Below, in pieces: positions 9,210-18,754 of a DNA stretch of 64,000 nucleotides. Where the stretch lies: assembly GCA_015200345.1 (NCBI GenBank), contig CP054187.1, forward strand, positions 604,470-668,469, written 5' to 3'. The DNA comes from Planctomycetia bacterium. GTDB lineage: Bacteria; Planctomycetota; Phycisphaerae; UBA1845; UTPLA1. Numbering within the stretch: position 1 is the first letter of the stretch; the number at the start of each line of letters is the position of its first letter. The notes beneath the pieces were generated by a model. The model did no database searches. It was not told the origin of the DNA and was given only the letters and a program-made list of their open reading frames with translations. The translations under genes and the position numbers were made by a program.

Positions 9210-11459
9210 TTACTTCTTCGCCGGCGCGGGCGGCGCCTTGCCGCTCTTCGCCAGGCGCACCGCCTCGATCACTTCCGCCTGTATCGACTGCGGCACGCGC
9301 TTGTACTTCTGAAACTCCATCGTAAACGATGCCTTGCCCTGCGACAGCGATCGAACGTCCGTCGCATAGCCGAACATTCGCGCCAGCGGCACTTCCGCAT
9401 CAATCACGGTTGAGATCCCGCGATTCTCCGTCCCCAGCACCAGTCCGCGACGGCTCGACAGGTCGCCGATGATCGCACCCTGAAACTCACTCGGCGTCTC
9501 GACCTGCACCTTCATGATCGGCTCCAGCAGCACCGGCGCCGACTTGAGAAACGCCTCCTTCATCGCATCGCGCGCGCAAATCTGAAAAGCCATGTCCGAC
9601 GAGTCCACCGCGTGCGACGAGCCGTCTTCCAGAATCATCTTGATGCCGGTCATCTGGAAACCCGCCAGCGGACCCTTGCTCAACACCGACTGGAAACCCT
9701 TGTCCACCGACGGGATGTACTCGGTCGGGATGCGCCCGCCGAACACCTTGTTCTCAAACTCGTATCCGGTCTCGTGATCCTCCGGCAGCGGCTCCAGTTT
9801 GCCGACGACGTGCGCGTACTGGCCGCTGCCGCCGGTCTGCTTCTTGTGTTTGTAGTTGTATTCCACTGCCTTGGACGGCGCCTCGCGATAGCTCACCTTC
9901 GGCTGACCGACCACCACCTCCACCTTGTATTCGCGGCGAATGCGCTCGCAATAAACGTCCAGGTGCAGCTCGCCCATCCCGGAGATGATCGTCTCGCCCG
10001 TGTCCGGGTCGGTGCTGACGTGAAACGTCGGATCTTCGCGCGCGAAGCGGCCCAGCGCCTTGGAGAACTTGTCGCGATCACCCGTCTTCGCCGGCGCCAC
10101 CGCCAGCGAAATCACCGGGTCCATCACGTGCATCGATTCCATCGACACGTTGATGCCTTCGCCGCAGAACGTGTCGCCCGAGATGCAATCCAGGCCGACC
10201 ACGGCTACGATGTCACCCGCCGTCGCGAAATCAAGGTCTTCTCGATCGTTCGCGTGCATCCGAAGAATGCGGCTGAACCGCTGCTCTTTCCGCGTCCGCG
10301 AGCAGGTGTAGCGCTCGCCACGCACCATCTTGCCCTGGTAAATCCGCATGTACGTGAGCTGGCCAAACGTCTCGTCCACCAGCTTGAACGCCAGCGCCAC
10401 CAGCGGCGATTCCGGGCTGGCGTCGATCGGCACTTCGGCCTCGTCGTTGTCCATGTCCAACGCGAAAACCTCGCGATCCACCGGCGACGGCAGATACTTC
10501 ACGATCGCATCGAGCAGCAATTGCACGCCCTTGTTCTTGTAGGCCGAACCCATCAGCACCGGCGCGATCTGACCCGAGATCGTGCCGCGTCGCAGAATCG
10601 AATGGATCAACTCCTCGGGAACGGGCTTCTCTTCGAGCATGATCGAGAGCAGCTCGTCGTCGTACAGGCTTAGCGCGTCGAGCATGCCGGTGCGTGCGCT
10701 CTTCGCCTCTTCGACGAAGGCCGCGGGAATCTCTTCCCAGCGTATCTTCTCGCCCTTCTCTCCGTCGAAGTACGCCGCCTTCATGCGGATCAGGTCGATG
10801 ATCCCCTCGAGATCCGGACCCACCCCGATCGGCATCTGCAACTGCACCGTGGTCAGCTCCAGTTTTTCTTCCAATCCCTTGATGACGTTGATCGGATCGG
10901 CCCCGGTGCGGTCCAGCTTGTTGATGAAACAAATCCGCGGCACGTTGTAGCGCTTCATCTGGCGGTCGACCGTGATCGACTGCGACTGCACACCGGCGAC
11001 GCCGCACAGCACGAGAATCGCGCCATCCAGCACGCGCAGCGAACGCTCGACCTCGACGGTGAAATCCACGTGGCCGGGCGTGTCGATGATGTTGATCTTG
11101 TTCTCGTTCCACTCGACCTGCGTGGCGGCGGACGTGATGGTGATGCCCCGCTCCTTCTCAAGCTCCATGTAGTCCATGGTGGCGCCGTCGCCCTCTTTGC
11201 CCTTGACCTCCTGGATCTTGTGAATGCGGCCTGCGTAGTACAGGATGCGCTCCGTCAGAGTGGTCTTACCGGAGTCGATGTGAGCGCTGATGCCCACATT
11301 CCGCAACATGCTCATGCCTGATGCTGTCATCGCGTTTCGCGCCTTATGAGGTTTCACGCCGGTCGAACTGCCGCGCTCGCCGGTATTGTTATTCATCTGC
11401 CTGGTCGAACCACCGTTCGCGCCTGTTCGCTGCGCTTCTTCGTCAGGTTGCACCGCCAT
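9210..11459 (-). CDS. fusA: Translation elongation factor G, spd/mitochondrial-type
   Basis: A 749-residue GTPase that drives ribosomal translocation. G1 is AHIDSGKT (59-66), switch I includes [12 protein letters not shown]3 is DTPGH (126-130) and G4 is NKLD (180-183). Domains II-V follow to the C-terminus, including the domain IV/V segments typical of EF-G. The [20 protein letters not shown] signature is that of mitochondrial EFG1 and the related spirochaete/planctomycete group rather than the usual AHIDAGKTTTTER. About 45 residues precede the G domain, so the true start could be an internal ATG. Upstream lies a probable promoter and a long untranslated stretch. Confidence 0.95.
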   Translation of the reverse strand: MAVQPDEEAQRTGANGGSTRQMNNNTGERGSSTGVKPHKARNAMTASGMSMLRNVGISAHIDSGKTTLTERILYYAGRIHKIQEVKGKEGDGATMDYMELEKERGITITSAATQVEWNENKINIIDTPGHVDFTVEVERSLRVLDGAILVLCGVAGVQSQSITVDRQMKRYNVPRICFINKLDRTGADPINVIKGLEEKLELTTVQLQMPIGVGPDLEGIIDLIRMKAAYFDGEKGEKIRWEEIPAAFVEEAKSARTGMLDALSLYDDELLSIMLEEKPVPEELIHSILRRGTISGQIAPVLMGSAYKNKGVQLLLDAIVKYLPSPVDREVFALDMDNDEAEVPIDASPESPLVALAFKLVDETFGQLTYMRIYQGKMVRGERYTCSRTRKEQRFSRILRMHANDREDLDFATAGDIVAVVGLDCISGDTFCGEGINVSMESMHVMDPVISLAVAPAKTGDRDKFSKALGRFAREDPTFHVSTDPDTGETIISGMGELHLDVYCERIRREYKVEVVVGQPKVSYREAPSKAVEYNYKHKKQTGGSGQYAHVVGKLEPLPEDHETGYEFENKVFGGRIPTEYIPSVDKGFQSVLSKGPLAGFQMTGIKMILEDGSSHAVDSSDMAFQICARDAMKEAFLKSAPVLLEPIMKVQVETPSEFQGAIIGDLSSRRGLVLGTENRGISTVIDAEVPLARMFGYATDVRSLSQGKASFTMEFQKYKRVPQSIQAEVIEAVRLAKSGKAPPAPAKK

Positions 11460-11813
11460 CGTCGCACTTCTCCAAAGGAGTCTTCAACCGGCTGCTTCGG
11501 TCCTACGTCTTGAGTTTGAAGCACGGGACCGCTCTACGGAACCCAACAAGTACCGCCTCGCGAACTCGATGCGTTGCCGAGCGAACGGCTAACAACCAGC
11601 GGAGGGCTAAAGGCACGGCCTCATGGGGTAAACACAGCGTATAAAAAACCGCCTCAATTTATCGGCCTGCACCCCAAGCCGCTGGAAAACTCCGTTCCGC
11701 GAATCTCAAGTTGTAAGGGATTCCGCCTGGACCCGCTACGCTGATCGCGTAACCCAAGACATGACAATGCCTTACATCTCTCCCGCCGCGCAATTCACAG
11801 CAGCGAGACATGT
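11460..11813. other. Intergenic stretch upstream of EF-G
   Basis: About 350 bases between the EF-G start and its candidate promoter. I see no convincing ORF, tRNA or riboswitch. If the promoter at 11814-11842 is real, this is an unusually long 5' leader. Confidence 0.4.
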
Positions 11814-11842
11814 ATGGTAATTTTGCAATCGCACAAAGTCAA
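11814..11842 (-). promoter_or_regulatory. Candidate sigma-70-type promoter reading toward EF-G
   Basis: On the minus strand TTGACT (11842-11837), 17 bases, then TACCAT (11819-11814). The -35 matches 5 of 6 and the -10 matches 4 of 6; the surrounding sequence is AT-richer than the neighbourhood. Confidence 0.45.
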
Positions 11843-12020
11843 GGAAATTCTCATCCGAATATCGCTCATGCGACCTGTCGCCATGGCACCAGGGTACCAC
11901 ACCCGTTGCACGTTCAATGCCCGGCAACCCCTCACACCGGGGTAATCCTATGACGGGTCACGCACGGAACGACAGGATGACAAAACGCTCCATCAAGGCC
12001 TGGCAGTGCCGGATTCCCTA

Positions 12021-12061
12021 TAAAAACAACGGCACGAGACGCACTCGCCGTCTCGTGCCGT
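12021..12061 (-). terminator. Rho-independent terminator after the anti-sigma gene
   Basis: A perfect 13-bp stem, ACGGCACGAGACG (12029-12041) with CGTCTCGTGCCGT (12049-12061), loop of seven. Read on the minus strand it is followed by TTGTTTTTA, about 60 bases beyond the stop codon at 12122. Confidence 0.85.
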
Positions 12062-12121
12062 ACCTCGCTCGGAGGTGGAGGAGGAAGATTACGATGTCAA
12101 AAGCCGACGCATCTACTTCTG

Positions 12122-13138
12122 CTACGGAATCAGGAACGCATCGGTTCGATTGCTCGGTCGCTCGGTGCCGGTGTAGCGATCGACGCCGACCACGCGATAG
12201 ATATCGTCGGCATCCAGCCCGACGCGCGGGTTGGACGACCAGATGACACTGATGTTCGCGCGCAGGACGTTCTGGCCCTTCAGCCACGGATGGCTCGTCG
12301 AGTTCTCCGGCGCGGTGCCTTCCACGAGCGCGCGATTGTCATCGACCAGTGGCGTCAGGTCAGACGCGATCGGCATCGACGGCGCCATCTCCAGGCGCGT
12401 CCATTGCTGCGGCAGAATCGGCGTGGAGTAACTGTTGTTCCGCACATTGGGAAAGTCGTTCCGCCCCGCCACCTGCTCGCGCGTCAGGGGGATCTCGCCC
12501 GGCCGCGCCTCACACACAAACTGATGCGGCTCGACGTAGCCCTGTTGCACAAGCGGAAACAATTGCTGGGAACTGCTGACGTGTCGAAACTCGGACGGTC
12601 CTTTTGCCGCGCCGGCCGCCCACGCCGCGTCGACCGGCAGTCCGGCCGCCAGCGGGAACTGGTTGGCGTTGGCTTCGGCATACTGCACGGCGCCGTACCC
12701 GATTTGGCGCAAGTTGTTGGCACAGATCGTGCGCTGCGTGGCGCGACGGGCCGATTGATACCCCGGGACGAAGATCCCGACAAAGATCAAAATCGCCGCG
12801 GCGAGTCCGATCAGATCGCGCGTCGAGAAGTTGCTGCCTCGATCCGTGTTCGCGCCGCCGTCGGTGGGGGCAAGCGCCTTGCCCGCCGTGAGGGGAATGG
12901 TCCGGTGCAAAGCGTCCACCCGCGCGAGAATGCGCGAGGACAATTCCGCCGGAGCATCAACGCGATCGGAATCGAGCGGCCGCAGCAGACGCCGTACGCG
13001 CTGTACGGCCTGCTCCAATTCGGCCCGATTGGCAAACGCGGATTCCACCGCGGCCCGTTCGGATTCATCAAGCAATCCGAGGGCGTACCCCAGCAGGTCC
13101 TGTTGCTGGTTGGGTTCGTCTTTCGATTGCTGCGTCAT
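12122..13138 (-). CDS. Candidate membrane anti-sigma factor with pseudopilin-like extracytoplasmic domain
   Basis: A 338-residue protein directly downstream of the ECF sigma gene. Residues 10-80 are a helical cytoplasmic region (QQDLLGYALGLLDESERAAV, then AELEQAVQRVRRLL) like the non-zinc part of anti-sigma factors. A single membrane helix lies at 109-127 (LIGLAAAILIFVGIFVPGY). Immediately after it comes SARRATQRTICANNLRQIG and YAEANANQFP (129-161), which matches the pseudopilin/DUF1559 pattern seen in planctomycetes; the rest (162-338) would be outside the membrane. Role as anti-sigma is inferred from position and topology. GGTGAG precedes the ATG by five bases. Confidence 0.75.
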   Translation of the reverse strand: MTQQSKDEPNQQQDLLGYALGLLDESERAAVESAFANRAELEQAVQRVRRLLRPLDSDRVDAPAELSSRILARVDALHRTIPLTAGKALAPTDGGANTDRGSNFSTRDLIGLAAAILIFVGIFVPGYQSARRATQRTICANNLRQIGYGAVQYAEANANQFPLAAGLPVDAAWAAGAAKGPSEFRHVSSSQQLFPLVQQGYVEPHQFVCEARPGEIPLTREQVAGRNDFPNVRNNSYSTPILPQQWTRLEMAPSMPIASDLTPLVDDNRALVEGTAPENSTSHPWLKGQNVLRANISVIWSSNPRVGLDADDIYRVVGVDRYTGTERPSNRTDAFLIP

Positions 13139-13226
13139 GACTGCTCACCGCCTTGATCGTGTCGGCGATCAACCTGCATAATGCTCACGCTCTCCCTCTC
13201 CATCGTCCCGGCGCGGCCGCCCGGCT

Positions 13227-13844
13227 TTACCGATCGGCACGCTCCATTCGCTTTCGATAAGCCGCGGCGAAGTGATTCACTGCCGCATGCAATCTGCTCT
13301 TCACCGTCCCCAGCGGGATCGCAAGGATTTCCGCGATCTCCTTGTACGCGAAGCGATCAAAATACCCCAGCAGCAGCACCTCCCGCAGGTGATCCGGCAT
13401 GCCGTCGATGATCGCACGCACCTCCTGTCGCACTTCGGCCGACTCCACGGCATCGCCGGGCGACGTGGATTCGTCACCGAGATAGTCCAGAAAACTCGTC
13501 GCGTCCGTTTCGCCTGCCGTCGGACCGTCGAGCGAGATTTCCTTCCGTCGAGCGCGACTCCGCAAAAAGTCACGCGCCTTGTTCGCCGCGATCGTGAACA
13601 ACCACGGCCGCAACCGACGCTGGGGATCAAATCCCCCGGCCGACTGGTACACCTGGACAAATGTCTCCTGCACCAGGTCCTCGGCGGTGGCCGGGTCTCG
13701 CACAAAGCGAGACACGAACTGGAACACCTGGGGCGAGAAACGCTCGACCAGCTCGGCGAATCGAGCCTCATCACCGGCGACGAACTGGGCCAGCAGCCGT
13801 TCATCCGTCCCGGCGTCTTCGACTTCCAGCGGTCGATTCACCAC
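13227..13844 (-). CDS. ECF-family RNA polymerase sigma factor
   Basis: A 205-residue sigma-70 family member with region 2 (about 25-95: FSPQVFQFVSRFVRDPATAEDLVQETFVQ, RPWLFTIAANKARDFLRSRA) and region 4 (about 145-198: MPDHLREVLLLGYFDRFAYK, EIAEILAIPLGTVKSRLHAA). Regions 1 and 3 are absent, as in ECF factors. It directs core polymerase to a small regulon, presumably including its own operon. The partner anti-sigma gene follows after 88 bases. The start is one of two tandem GTG codons; no strong Shine-Dalgarno. It diverges from the sigma-54 activator gene across the TTACCCAGT repeats. Confidence 0.93.
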   Translation of the reverse strand: MVNRPLEVEDAGTDERLLAQFVAGDEARFAELVERFSPQVFQFVSRFVRDPATAEDLVQETFVQVYQSAGGFDPQRRLRPWLFTIAANKARDFLRSRARRKEISLDGPTAGETDATSFLDYLGDESTSPGDAVESAEVRQEVRAIIDGMPDHLREVLLLGYFDRFAYKEIAEILAIPLGTVKSRLHAAVNHFAAAYRKRMERADR

Positions 13845-13933
13845 CCTGTGTTCCTATTGCGAAGTACGCCCCCTTGATCCGGAAGGTTCACTGGTTCCAT
13901 CGACAAATGCAATTGCACGAGCAGTTTACGAGA

Positions 13934-14051
13934 CTGGGTAATTTTCCCCTTGACTTACCCAGTTTTATAAGCTACAGTAATTATAAACAATTACAGCTCG
14001 AGACGGATCATGAACCGCAGCCGGGTATCTTTTACCCATGTATTACCCAGT
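13934..14051. promoter_or_regulatory. Cluster of TTACCCAGT operator-like sites
   Basis: ACTGGGTAA at 13934-13942 and TTACCCAGT at 13956-13964 form a perfect 9-bp inverted repeat with 13 bases between; a third identical copy lies at 14043-14051. A weaker GGGTA...TACCC pair sits at 14024-14038. The sites straddle the candidate promoter of the sigma-54 activator and the AT-rich divergent region shared with the ECF sigma gene. Confidence 0.6.
13951..13979 (+). promoter_or_regulatory. Candidate promoter for the sigma-54 activator gene
   Basis: TTGACT (13951-13956), 17 bases, TACAGT (13974-13979). The -35 element overlaps the second TTACCCAGT site by one base, so a protein bound there would occlude polymerase. 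Confidence 0.5.
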
Positions 14052-14083
14052 AGCCTTGCCCAACCCTTGTGGAAGCGATTTTG

Positions 14084-15595
14084 ATGGTATCTGACCAGAC
14101 CCAATTTCGAAACCTCTCCCCGCGGACGATTTCGGCGCTGGTGGAAGCGTCAGCCGCCATGAATGCCTCGCTGCATCTTGGGGAGGTCCTTCAAGCCGTG
14201 GCACAAAAAGCCGCCGCCGTGCTTCGTTCGGAGGCATCAAGCGTCTTGATGCTGGATCGCCGGCGCAACAAGCTCAAGTTCATGGCGGCAGTCGGTGACC
14301 GGGCGTCGGCACTCATTGGAGAGGAGTTTGACGCGAATCTCGGCATTGCCGGACGGGTCGCGGCGACGGCGCGGCCACTGATTGTCGGTGACGTGCGAGA
14401 GAACAAGGATTTCTTCAAGGGGATCGACGCCAAGAGCAGCTTTCAGACGCGCGGATTGATCGCCGCGCCGTTGATCTGGAAGGGCGAGGTCATCGGGGTC
14501 GTGGAAGTCCTGAACAAGATCGGCGGCGGCAGCTACGACGACGACGACCTGACCTTGCTGCAAATCTTCGCGAACCTGGCGGCGGCCGGCGCGCACAACG
14601 CCGCCGAACATACGAATCTCGTCAAAGAGAACCGCGGTCTGAAGGAAACGCTGCGCATCGCCGCGCCGATCATCGGCAGCTCGGCATCGTTGCGGCAGGT
14701 CATGGACATGGTCAACCGCGTCGCCGGCAGCAACGCGACGGTGCTGCTGCTGGGCGAGACCGGCACGGGTAAGGAGATCACCGCGCGCCAGATTCACTCG
14801 GCCAGCCCGCGGGCCGACAAGCCTTTCATCGCCATCAACTGCGCTGCCCTTCCCGAGACGCTGCTGGAAAGCGAGCTGTTCGGCCACGAAAAGGGCGCGT
14901 TCACCGGCGCCCATACCGACAAGATGGGGCGGTTCGAGCTGGCCGACGGCGGCACGCTCTTTCTTGATGAAATCGGCGATATCAGCATGAGCACGCAGGT
15001 CAAGCTTCTGCGCGTGTTGCAGGAGAAGGAGTTTGTGCGCGTCGGCGGCACGAAGACGATCAGCACCGACGTGCGAATCATCGCGGCCACCAATCGCAAC
15101 CTGCGCGAAGCGATCGAGAAAGAGACGTTCCGCGAAGACCTTTACTATCGGCTCAATGTTTTTCCGATCAATCTGCCTCCCCTGCGCCAGCGCCGGGAGG
15201 ACATTCCCATCCTGGTGGATCACTTCATCGCGCTGGCGGCAACGCAATTGGGCTGTCGACGACCGAACGTCAGTGACGAGTCTATGGCACTCCTTGCGAG
15301 CTACCACTGGCCCGGAAACATCCGCGAGTTGCAGAACGTCGTCGAGCGCTCGGTCCTTCTGGCGGACGGCCAGACGCTGACGCCCGCGCACCTTCCGCGC
15401 GAGATCGTCGGCGAGGAGACGTTCGCCGAGAACACGAAGCAGGAATCGTCGCTCTGGGGATACGAGAAGGCCCTGATCGTCAAGGCGTTGCGCGAAAACA
15501 ACTGGAACCAGTCCAAGGCCGCCCGCTCCCTGGGCATCAGCCGGGACAATCTTCGCTATCGCGTGAAGAAGTTCCAAATCGCCCGGCAGCCTTGA
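14084..15595 (+). CDS. GAF-domain sigma-54-dependent transcriptional activator
   Basis: A 503-residue regulator. An N-terminal GAF domain (about 15-165, from [20 protein letters not shown]) senses an unknown ligand. The AAA+ module (about 190-420) has Walker A GETGTGKE (about 223), the sigma-54 contact loop GAFTGA (271-276), Walker [11 protein letters not shown], and the arginine-bearing second half. A Fis-type helix-turn-helix ends the protein ([20 protein letters not shown]). It lacks a receiver domain, so control is by ligand or partner, as in NifA/FhlA-type activators. ATG 14084 is chosen because GGAAG sits eight bases upstream; an in-frame GTG at 14069 lacks such a site. Confidence 0.93.
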   Translation: MVSDQTQFRNLSPRTISALVEASAAMNASLHLGEVLQAVAQKAAAVLRSEASSVLMLDRRRNKLKFMAAVGDRASALIGEEFDANLGIAGRVAATARPLIVGDVRENKDFFKGIDAKSSFQTRGLIAAPLIWKGEVIGVVEVLNKIGGGSYDDDDLTLLQIFANLAAAGAHNAAEHTNLVKENRGLKETLRIAAPIIGSSASLRQVMDMVNRVAGSNATVLLLGETGTGKEITARQIHSASPRADKPFIAINCAALPETLLESELFGHEKGAFTGAHTDKMGRFELADGGTLFLDEIGDISMSTQVKLLRVLQEKEFVRVGGTKTISTDVRIIAATNRNLREAIEKETFREDLYYRLNVFPINLPPLRQRREDIPILVDHFIALAATQLGCRRPNVSDESMALLASYHWPGNIRELQNVVERSVLLADGQTLTPAHLPREIVGEETFAENTKQESSLWGYEKALIVKALRENNWNQSKAARSLGISRDNLRYRVKKFQIARQP

Positions 15596-15609
15596 GACAA
15601 CCGGCGTGC

Positions 15610-16539
15610 TCACATCGGTCTTCGGCCGCGCGCTTCGATCCCGTTCCAACCCGGTTTCACAACGACATCGACCAGCCCCGCATCCAAAAACCAGCGGCGT
15701 ATCTGGCCGAGCGTCTTCGGGCGGTCGTAGGCGGGCGCCAGCATGTCAAAGGTGTCCAGCAGGGCGTGCTCGTAGAGCGCCTGGTCGTCCAGGTCATACA
15801 CCCCGCGATAATCGGCGACGCCGAGCAGCCACGAGAAGCCGCGGATCGGGCGACCCGCCAGCTTGTGCATCAGGCCCGTGAGCGGATAGACCCATCCGAC
15901 GTGCCAGCGGACAAACCGGTGGAGCACCTGGGGATACAGGAGGCGGGTGAACGGGCGCAAGTCGTATTTACCGAGGGAGAGCGACTTCCAATAGAGCCGG
16001 TAATGGTCGATGACGATTTCGCCGCCGGGCTTGAGGAAACGCACGAGGCACATGAAGGCGGCACGAGGGTCGGGGCAATGCTGGATCACGCCGATGCACA
16101 GCACCTTGTCAAACGAGCCGTGTTCGTAGGGAGGATGGTAGATATCGGCCTGCGCGAAACAGACATTTTCATATTTACCGTTGTTTCGCCGGTTGGCGTC
16201 CACTGCCGCGCTGTAGTCGAAGGTGCAGAGCGTCGCGCCGGTCTTTGCCAGCGGCTCGGTGAAGCGCCCCATTCCGGAACCGGCTTCCAGAATCCGCAGG
16301 CCGCGCATGTCCTGCGGCCAGTTCGTCTCTTGCTGCAACCGCTCCGCGCTCTTGCCGCCCCAGGACGATTGAGAATCCAGCTGCGTCGTCGAAAACGTCT
16401 GCCATTGGTAGCCGAAGCTCTCGGCGTATTTCTCACGCGGACAGAATCGGGGGATGCCCTTCACAATTTCAAACGCATCACCCGCGCCAATCAGCGCGCC
16501 CTCCACGATCTCGTCGCCCTCCACTCGATCTGCTCGCAC
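15610..16539 (-). CDS. Class I SAM-dependent methyltransferase
   Basis: A 309-residue protein. Its N-terminus (DAFEIVKGIPRFCPREKYAE) resembles the Trm112-like lead found in front of some methyltransferases. The Rossmann core begins at ILEAGSGMGRFTEPLAKTGA (motif I) and continues with FDYSAAVDANRRNN, FAQADIYHPPYEHGSFDKVL and FLKPGGEIVIDHY. The C-terminal 120 residues are typical of small-molecule or glycan methyltransferases but give no clear substrate. The frame opens at a GTG and there is no earlier in-frame start. It is the last gene of the minus-strand run HPt, coaX, mnmE-like. Confidence 0.85.
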   Translation of the reverse strand: MRADRVEGDEIVEGALIGAGDAFEIVKGIPRFCPREKYAESFGYQWQTFSTTQLDSQSSWGGKSAERLQQETNWPQDMRGLRILEAGSGMGRFTEPLAKTGATLCTFDYSAAVDANRRNNGKYENVCFAQADIYHPPYEHGSFDKVLCIGVIQHCPDPRAAFMCLVRFLKPGGEIVIDHYRLYWKSLSLGKYDLRPFTRLLYPQVLHRFVRWHVGWVYPLTGLMHKLAGRPIRGFSWLLGVADYRGVYDLDDQALYEHALLDTFDMLAPAYDRPKTLGQIRRWFLDAGLVDVVVKPGWNGIEARGRRPM

Positions 16540-16701
16540 GGCGAGCGGTTCCCCGTCCGAGGATGACGAAAATGGTTCCCATGCTCACGCTTCAACGGCT
16601 GCCTCCTGGTGATTCATATCCTTCGCAGGAATTACTTCTCGTCGAATTCGAATTCCAACGGCACCGCAACCGTTTATCATCAGCAGTCCGCACGTGCGGT
16701 G

Positions 16702-17853
16702 TTACATTCTGGTCGCGGCTTGCAGGTGCTCCGCCAGGAAACCCGACGGTTCGCCATCGCCGAGAAGGTGGATATCCAGCAATCTCAAAACGACCGCTTC
16801 CAAAGCCGCCATCCCGGTTCCATGCAGCGCCGAGACGGCCGCAACACTCGCGACTTGCCTTGCGTATTGCTCATGCAGCAGATAAAAGGCATCCCGTCGC
16901 TCAATCGCATCGGCGGGCTCGTCGCATTTGTTGACGACAAGCACCGCATTCGATACATCCCGTTGTGCACCGAGGATCGCACGAAGCGATTCGCTCATTC
17001 GCTGACTCGGCAGCGTCCCGTCGACGACGATCAAGATCAGGTCCGCCTCCCGTGCCTTCGCCGTGCCACGCAGAATGGCATCCGATTCAATCGCGCATGC
17101 GGTCTCGCGCACGCCGGCCGTGTCGACCAGTGTGACGGGCCAGCCGTCGATCATGGCCGTTTCTTCCACCCAGTCGCGCGTGGTGCCAGGAAGGTCGGAC
17201 GTGATGACGCGATCGCGTCCGATCAATCGGTTCGCCAACGTGCTCTTGCCGGCGTTGGGCGGGCCGACGATGGCGATCCGGATGCCGCGCAACAGACGAA
17301 TCGCCGCTCGGGTCCGTCGTTCATAGTCCTCCCGTTGCCCCGTCGACCATTGATCGCGCGCCGCGAGGAACGCCGGCAGAATTTCTCGCTGGGCCAACAA
17401 CCACTCTGCCAGGCGCCGCGATTCGGTTCGCAGCAGCGCCGCGAAGCATGCGGCAACCAACGGATCGCTCGTTTCATCCCCCGTCTCGAACGTCTGCGCG
17501 TCGATGCGGCGCACACCGTGCCGTTCAAGGAGCATGAGGATTCGCTGCGCAATGCGAACGCCGCCGTGAACATGCAGCTCGACGTGTTCAGAGGTCCGCC
17601 CCGCCGCGCGCCGGCGAATGACCAGCACGTCGTCGAGCGTGACGGCTCCTTCGACAAGATGCCGAAGCACGGGACGATTCAATGAAAGCGCGCGACGCGC
17701 CGCCGGTTCAGCGCCGGCGCGGGCCGACGGCTTCGGTCGGGTCAGCGTGTTGACCATTCGCTCGGCATCCGGCCCGCGCAGCCCAATCACGGCAATCGCC
17801 CCGGGCGCCAGCGGCGTCAGCAGCGCTGCCTGCGTCCCTGTCGTCCCTTTCAT
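16702..17853 (-). CDS. Divergent MnmE/TrmE-like GTPase
   Basis: A 383-residue protein, shorter than the roughly 450 of MnmE, the GTPase that with MnmG modifies U34 of certain tRNAs. The N-terminal domain starts APGAIAVIGLRGPDA and the helical middle is reduced. The G domain has G1 GPPNAGKS (197-204), G2 GTTRD (223-227), G3 DTAG (244-247) and NKCD. The family's C-terminal CxGK motif, which is needed for catalysis in MnmE, is absent: the protein ends LLGDGEPSGFLAEHLQAATR. Start ATG overlaps the coaX stop by four bases, so translation is coupled. Either a specialised planctomycete form or a non-modifying paralogue. Confidence 0.8.
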   Translation of the reverse strand: MKGTTGTQAALLTPLAPGAIAVIGLRGPDAERMVNTLTRPKPSARAGAEPAARRALSLNRPVLRHLVEGAVTLDDVLVIRRRAAGRTSEHVELHVHGGVRIAQRILMLLERHGVRRIDAQTFETGDETSDPLVAACFAALLRTESRRLAEWLLAQREILPAFLAARDQWSTGQREDYERRTRAAIRLLRGIRIAIVGPPNAGKSTLANRLIGRDRVITSDLPGTTRDWVEETAMIDGWPVTLVDTAGVRETACAIESDAILRGTAKAREADLILIVVDGTLPSQRMSESLRAILGAQRDVSNAVLVVNKCDEPADAIERRDAFYLLHEQYARQVASVAAVSALHGTGMAALEAVVLRLLDIHLLGDGEPSGFLAEHLQAATRM

Positions 17854-18653
17854 GATTCATCCGTCAGCGGCGCAAAATGCCTGCGAAACGCCAGACCGAT
17901 GCCTCGCAGACACAAATCCGGCACAACGTTGTCGATGAAATCGCACTGGCTGCGCACCAGTTCCGCCCCGCCGCCCGTTACGACCAACTGCGGCCATTCG
18001 TGCAACTCGGTGGCATAACGCTCGACGATTTCGCGCAGGGCCCCCACCACGCCATACAACACGCCGTTGCGAATCGCCTGCTCGGTGTTCGCGCCATAGA
18101 CCGCGCCGGTCGCCTCGATCTTCACCAGCGGCAGACTCGCGGTCCCGTCATGCAGCGACTGCGCCTGAAGCGCCAACCCGGGCAGGATCGACCCGCCCAT
18201 GAACACGCCCTCATCGTTCACGCAGTCAATCGTGATGGCCGTGCCGACGCTGGCCACCGCACACGCCCTCCCGATGACCTCGTACGCCGCCGCGGCCGCG
18301 CAGACGCGATCGATCCCGACGCGTTCGGGATTCTCAACGGCCAGCGACATCGGGCGATGAAGGTCCTCCCCCACGACAAAAGCCGGCGCGTCAATCTCGG
18401 CGGCAAGCCTGTTCCGAACAGCCGAAAGCACATCGGGCACGACGGATGCATACGCCACCGCGCGGATCGTGTCCTCGCCGAGCGCGTCGAACGATTCCTT
18501 TGCGTAGGCCGCGACGGCGTCGAGATCGGCATGACCGAACTTGGCCCATGTGCGAACGGAGCGACCGACGTACGTGGCAACGGTCACGTGCGAGTTGCCG
18601 ATCTCGACGATCAGGAGATTTGCGTTTGTCAACAGTTCGGGAGACAGCGACAT
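17850..18653 (-). CDS. coaX: Type III pantothenate kinase
   Basis: A 267-residue enzyme catalysing ATP-dependent phosphorylation of pantothenate, the first step of coenzyme A synthesis. Family marks are the ASKHA phosphate loop IVEIGNSHVTVA (about 15-26), PERVGIDRVCAAAAA, VGTAITIDCV and VVTGGGAELV. In most family members the first loop reads D-x-G-N; here the acid is Glu (residue 17). The length is normal. It overlaps the MnmE-like gene by ATGA and follows the HPt gene by about 100 bases. Confidence 0.92.
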   Translation of the reverse strand: MSLSPELLTNANLLIVEIGNSHVTVATYVGRSVRTWAKFGHADLDAVAAYAKESFDALGEDTIRAVAYASVVPDVLSAVRNRLAAEIDAPAFVVGEDLHRPMSLAVENPERVGIDRVCAAAAAYEVIGRACAVASVGTAITIDCVNDEGVFMGGSILPGLALQAQSLHDGTASLPLVKIEATGAVYGANTEQAIRNGVLYGVVGALREIVERYATELHEWPQLVVTGGGAELVRSQCDFIDNVVPDLCLRGIGLAFRRHFAPLTDES

Positions 18654-18754
18654 GTATCACTCGCAATCAGGCCGCCGACCGTTCGCCGCGAACCTCGCCG
18701 CCGGTTGTGCTTCATGCGAATGATAGGGGCAAACGCGCCCTGCGTCATCGCGAA

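Noticed and set aside
9612..10673. 353-codon open frame on the plus strand
   Set aside because: It is antisense to EF-G, which is certain.
14237..15649. 470-codon open frame on the minus strand
   Set aside because: It is antisense to the sigma-54 activator and has no motif; high GC makes long false frames.
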